The translations under genes and the position numbers were made by a program. Source: Actinomortierella ambigua (lineage: Eukaryota; Mortierellomycota; Mortierellomycetes; Mortierellales; Mortierellaceae). Taken from it: a stretch of 23,151 nucleotides of DNA. This document shows positions 18,520-23,151 of this stretch, in pieces. The stretch lies in contig JAAAJB010000502.1 in the NCBI GenBank assembly GCA_016098155.1, positions 1 to 23,151 on the forward strand. The letters are read 5' to 3'. How positions within the stretch are numbered: position 1 is the first letter of the stretch; each line of letters opens with the position of its first letter. Below the pieces are notes generated by a model. The model saw only the letters and a program-made list of their open reading frames with translations. It was not told the origin of the DNA and did no database searches.

Positions 18520-20867
18520 ACAGCTCACCTGCAAGTCTGGTCTAACAACATATTGCCATTTAATTCATTGATTCTCATGGTCCAGCATGGCATAGCTGCA
18601 AAGAACGGAGTGAGGGGCCTTCCATGACTCCTGGGATACCATGTCGCCTCTGCCAAGTAGGATGAAACTTATCTGATCATGGATGAGGCGCCAACAATGC
18701 AGACTAAAAAGGCAACTCGCAGAGCGGATCAGCATGGGGGATGTGAACCGCAGGTAGGAGGATAGAGAGAAGCAAAGAGTCAGAGAGAATGGAGGGAGAC
18801 GAGGGGGGGAGGGAGAGAGGTGAGGGGTGAGGCAGTGTAGATCCATCCACAAACTACTTACAAGCTACTACGTTTCTTGTTCTCCCCTCCTCTCACTCTC
18901 TCTCTCTCTCTCTCTCTCCACGGTTTGTGGCCCAACTGACGAAAACAAAAAGAGTAAACTCTATTGGAAGACACGCGGAATCGTTGACAAACAAACAATT
19001 GTATTATTGAGTTTATTGAATGGAGGTGGGGGGCAAGATTCAATAATGAATGAATAAGATTGTCAAAAAAAAGAGGAGCAATCATTTTCTTACCCCCATT
19101 CGGCACGGCCCTTTCCCTCCCCTGGAGGATTCATTAGAGAGGACCGCGAAGGTAAGAGAGGTGAAGGCACCCCTCTAACCGTAGTAGTGGATTCAAACAA
19201 CCTACTATTCTCAATGACCGTTTCTATCCAGCCAACCCATCCCACCTCCTCTTGCTCCATTCATGTCCAGTGCAAGTGCAGTGAAGAGGAAAACACGCTC
19301 GTATTGCCACTCTTGAAAGCACAATAACCTTCACAACAGCTGTGAATGTTGTACGACGAGAGATAAAAATAATCGCCCAGTGAGTGGATGGAAATACCCC
19401 GGATGCAGTATCCGTCCTCTCTTCTCTTCCCTCCCTCCCCTCCTTCTCTGCTGCCATCTGCTGCTGTCTGTCTGTCTTTGTGTCTCTAAGGATATTGTCT
19501 GTCCGTCTGTCTGTTTCTTGCTCTCTCTCTCTCTCTCTTTCTCTTTCTCTTTCTCTCTCTCTCTCTTTCTTTCTCTCTTTCTCTCTCTTTTTCTTAGTAT
19601 CGACCAGCAGAAACGTTTTTGTTGAAAGGACACGGAAGGAACAATAGGGTGAACGACGGAGTATTACCCACCAAAGACATCATATCATATACCTTCATAC
19701 AGTAGAATGCTTACACGCACACTCATCCAGAGTCAAACAAACTTGGACATATTCACAGGCACATGGACACATTTTTTTTTTCGCTAGTTCAATATGTCTC
19801 TCATCTTTTTCTCCGTCTGGCATCATTTTCACGTCTGGGTTGCTAATAGGGTGCAGTTGACAGAGACGAGTCAGATTATGTCTACGGATGTACAAAATGC
19901 CTCCTCCCCTGTTTTGCCCAAAGAGGACAAAGAGAACCTCACTGATGACATCTCCTTCAGCGAATAGCGTGCCGGGCTATTAAAATCTCCTTGTTACCCG
20001 ATTGAGTGTGAGTCGCGATTGAGAGAAAAGCGAAAAAACAAAAACAAATGGAGCAGAAACAGTGAGAAAGTGCTAGCCTGGGAAAGTAACGGGGGGATCT
20101 CCCAGGAGTTTTTCGTTTTTCGATCAGGACGCAAGTGACCTTCGATACAGACACACACACTGCATAGCAACAGGTTTTCCTGTGAAAAAAAAAAAGTGTT
20201 CGAATGACCCTACTTCATGAGCGGGTGATCAAATTAGGCAAAGAAGCGCTCTATGTGTGTGTGTGTGTATATATATATGGGTGTCTATCAACGAGCTAGC
20301 AGGATACCTCTCCAGATAAACCCTCCTCGTCTCCACGATTGTTTGACCGCATGCGCAGTCCAAAAGATCCATTCCAGGCCTAAAAAAAAAATACCACCTA
20401 CAACTACTGCTACTACTACTGTCCACTACTACCTACTCAACATAATTGCGTTAATTCATCCTCTCCACCCGCCCAAGGTGTCTCGCCAATATGTACATAC
20501 TTTGGGTGCATGAAGATTTGACAGCTAGCAGTAGCAAAGCTACAAACGACTAGATGCAAATTCTTCTCACGGCCCAAGTACCATTCTGCTGGACGACGGT
20601 TTTAGTCTCCTTCGTTCACCAGGAAAAACGATAAATGTCTATTGTTATAATTTCGTGGTCGTTCAGACTGCACCGAAGTTTAGACTACGTACTGTACACT
20701 ACCCGCCGCCTATTTTTTTTTATATAGATGATGATGTTGATCAGTTCTCAGCACAGAAATAGCTACAAGAGAAAGAGAGAGAGAGATATGGAAAAGGAAG
20801 CTAGACGCGAGTGCGGTGTTTGGCATGTGTAGGAGTGGAGAGACTGTACAACTCTTGGTACCCAAAA
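18520..20867. other. Non-coding or unresolved stretch
   Basis: It contains a CT tract at 18896-18917, a minus-strand donor-like CTT|GTAAGT (GT at 18861-18860), a + donor-like AAG|GTAAGA near 19152, CT/TCTG repeats at 19464-19590, (TG)7(TA)5 at 20254-20278 and a TATATAG at 20721. A 57-codon + frame (19794-19967) with a hydrophilic C-terminal half is noted as a finding. No tRNA or rRNA seen. Confidence 0.4.
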
Positions 20868-21199
20868 GGGATATAGTCATTGACCACCCACCCTAAAAAT
20901 ATCTTCAAGATCAAGACAAATAATCAGCTCGTGTTGTTGTTGTGTTGTTTTTTCTCACCTCTCATTTCGTATCTCAATTCCGATCCTCGACTCACGTTTT
21001 TTTCTCGATCGCTTGGCTCGCTCATTCAACGAAGCCCTACCAAATGTTGCACAGCGTCTTTGAGAAAGTGTGTGAATGAGAGAGACAAAGAGGGAGAGAC
21101 AGAGAGAGAGAGGGAGAGAGGGAGAGAGAGAGGGATGGAAAGTCGAGCCAAAAGGGCGTGGCTCTCAAAGAGTACTGATTGTGCATCCGTCTGTACAAA
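20868..21199. other. C/T-rich then GA-repeat stretch
   Basis: The 20935-21045 part is pyrimidine-rich and leader-like, then a GA repeat covers 21077-21134. Short upstream ATGs near 21043, 21075 and 21135 would hinder translation of the open frame at 21200. Confidence 0.4.
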
Positions 21200-21622
21200 A
21201 TGCTCCGCCATCCATCTCGTCTCGCCCAATGCTGGGACAAACACATCATGCTGCTGCAGGCAAGAGCGGGTGGTCATATGTTGTGTTGGGTGTTAAAAAA
21301 AAATGTGTGCGACTTCTCCATGCCACCAAAGAGAGGTTCTCCTGTTGATGCTGATGAGGCAAACGATAATTACCGCTGTTATTATTATTGTTGTCCTGTT
21401 GCGTTCGCTTTTGTTGTTGTTGCGGTCGTCGTTGCTGATGATGATGCTCATAAGCATTGTTGTTCCCCCGATTGTGCAGGAACCCTGGTTAGCGCCTCTC
21501 GCTATAGCTCTCTCCTCAAAAACCCAGGCATGCAGATTCTGGAAGGGCTTTTAAGATTAGATGGACACACACAAAAAAAAAAAAACAAATGCACACACCT
21601 TCCTCCCTTCCCTGCTCCCTGA

Positions 21623-23151
21623 CGATGAAAAGAAGGGAAAGTAGTGGATGGAGCTCAAATTCGCACCCTTTCCCTTTGAGCTCTCACAAAAAATTCCGTG
21701 CCGTTTCCCATTGTTGGGTGTTCGCCCGAATCCCATAAATAGGAAATCGCAATTTACAAAGTGAAAGCTGAGCAGTGGCGGAATCAAACAAAATGAACAG
21801 GGACCCTCAAAACACTGCAGCAAGCATTAACACAAAAATGCAGTATCACGAGTATCAGCCCGCGTTGTACTCGTTCGTCCACGTCTTGGGGGGGTACATG
21901 TTCATTTTTTTTGTTGTTTTACGATCCTTTTTTTTCATGGCTGTTCGACTTTCATCATATGTCGGCTTACATGACCACGCAGTGGCTTCTTCTTCTATTC
22001 CAACCCTCTTCGAGAGATACAGAAATTTATCGGTGTTTTTTTTTTTCTTTTGTTTTCACCCCTTCAAAGGGGGCATACCAAGAACTGCCGAAAAGTCGGC
22101 TTTACTCTGTCATTTTCAGTGAAAAACACACGCAGTCCAGATAATCAACCAAGGACACATGCATGAGGTTAAAGTGCTTCTCAACTGTTGTCTTTCTTTC
22201 CTTCGACGCCATTTCGTTTTCTCGTGTTCGTTGCTCGTAACCAGGGTTTGTTACGCTGCTTTTTTCGTCGTTACGCTGAGAATGACGTTTTTATGGTTCC
22301 TCTGTTTACATGGCTGCCACTGTTCACGGGTGGGCTGTTGCCTTACTGCGGCTCTCTTCCTAAGTATGATAGAGGAGATCGTGTGGAGCAGGTTAGAGAG
22401 ATAACTCATTCCAGAAAATAGGATCGCACTGATAGCACATTTTTAGATAGATCAATCATTCCTTTCGCTGTTTTCGCCATGTTTTCATTGTTCCACACGA
22501 TGATAATGTGAAGTGAGCTATAGCAAAGGATAGAGTCGACGCGCCAGCAAGCCTACCTTGTCACCATGCAGGGTGGGATTGTACATGCAGGGTGGGATTG
22601 TAAGGCGGAGGCAAAAAGGCCAAGCACGCAGGCTGTTCTGTGTGCTCCACTCTCCACGTAGACTCTCTTCAGGTCGTCATCTATGCCAAATAGTGAAAAA
22701 ATTTAAAAAAAAAACGGCCATTGGTGGTTCGAGCGGCTCCACTCTCCATGATATTTCTTTGTCCAAACAAAAAAAGAATCATGCAAAATTCAATTTTCCA
22801 CCTTAGCCAGGTCATGTGCTGACTTGCGTGAGTAGAAGCGCGTCGCTTCTGGAGAAAACAAAACAAAAAAAAAAAAAAGGGTCCGTTGATGCCAACGTTC
22901 CATCCGTTTGTCTCGGTGCCCCACTCCAATTTTTTTTGGTGTGTGTTTTCGGTCAGATCAGGAGGGGGTGCAACAAGGTGGAAAGTGTGGCGCAACCCAA
23001 AATAAAAAAAGCTCATAATGCTCAATTCCAAACTTCCCATTTTGTTATACTTTATTACTGGAAACGCGACGGGAAACAGTTGAAGATCCCATCCTACCCA
23101 CCCTTGATGTTGCTTTTCTTGTTCGTGCCTTTTTTTTTTTTTTTTTTTTTT
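21623..23151. other. Terminal AT-richer stretch, no gene seen
   Basis: Several T and A runs occur, plus a perfect 19-bp tandem duplication at 22565-22602 and a 22-base T run ending exactly at the window edge (23130-23151). Frames at 22159-22420 are open but carry no recognisable domain. Confidence 0.45.
22565..22602. repeat. Perfect 19-bp tandem duplication
   Basis: Two identical 19-bp copies (22565-22583 and 22584-22602) are joined head to tail. The unit is not low-complexity, so this is a discrete duplication event. Confidence 0.95.

Noticed and set aside
22712..22735. GGTTCGAGC resembling a tRNA B box
   Set aside because: The arms do not pair and no cloverleaf can be folded around it.
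10426..23151. Search for transposon, CRISPR, telomere or rRNA signals
   Set aside because: No reverse transcriptase or transposase motifs, no regularly spaced direct repeats, no TTAGGG arrays and no rRNA-like stretches were seen by eye.

Overview
The window looks like nuclear DNA of an early-diverging filamentous fungus, most plausibly Mortierellomycota (a Mortierellaceae-like genome). The reasons are GT-AG introns of 130-239 bp, GC-rich exons beside AT-richer non-coding DNA, C/T-rich leaders ahead of start codons, very many (CT)n/(GA)n tracts, and a long poly-Gln C2H2 regulator. The lineage is an inference from style, not from a marker gene.

Three protein genes are well supported. (1) 468-3025 (+): a five-exon amino acid transporter of the LAT/SLC7 branch of the APC superfamily, 613 residues, with a 24-nt second exon and a long acidic N-terminal tail. 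(2) 4912-5512 (+): a two-exon gene for a 141-residue secreted protein with a signal peptide and an Ig-like beta-rich look. (3) 6148-10425 (-): a two-exon gene for a 1347-residue C2H2 zinc-finger transcription factor with a Crz1-like DNA-binding region and long Gln, His and Ala runs. Genes 1 and 2 are tandem. Genes 2 and 3 are convergent, 635 bp apart. The three do not form an evident pathway. If the factor is a calcineurin/stress regulator, its targets could include transporters and secreted proteins, but nothing here shows that.

From 10426 to 23151 (12.7 kb) I find no gene I can call with confidence. The region has strong strand asymmetry: purine-rich on + for most of 10.4-15.0 and 16.0-18.0 kb, pyrimidine-rich at 15.1-15.95, 18.05-18.2 and 19.4-19.6 kb. 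It is dense in microsatellites and has several isolated splice-site-like and TATA-like signals. It also holds a few short open frames that look protein-like (notably 12928-13801, 18280-18519, 19794-19967 and 21200-21622). It could be a long multi-intron leader and control region of the zinc-finger gene, a set of non-coding transcripts, or small lineage-specific genes. Transcript data would settle this. I saw no rRNA, convincing tRNA, CRISPR array, intact transposon or telomere repeat.
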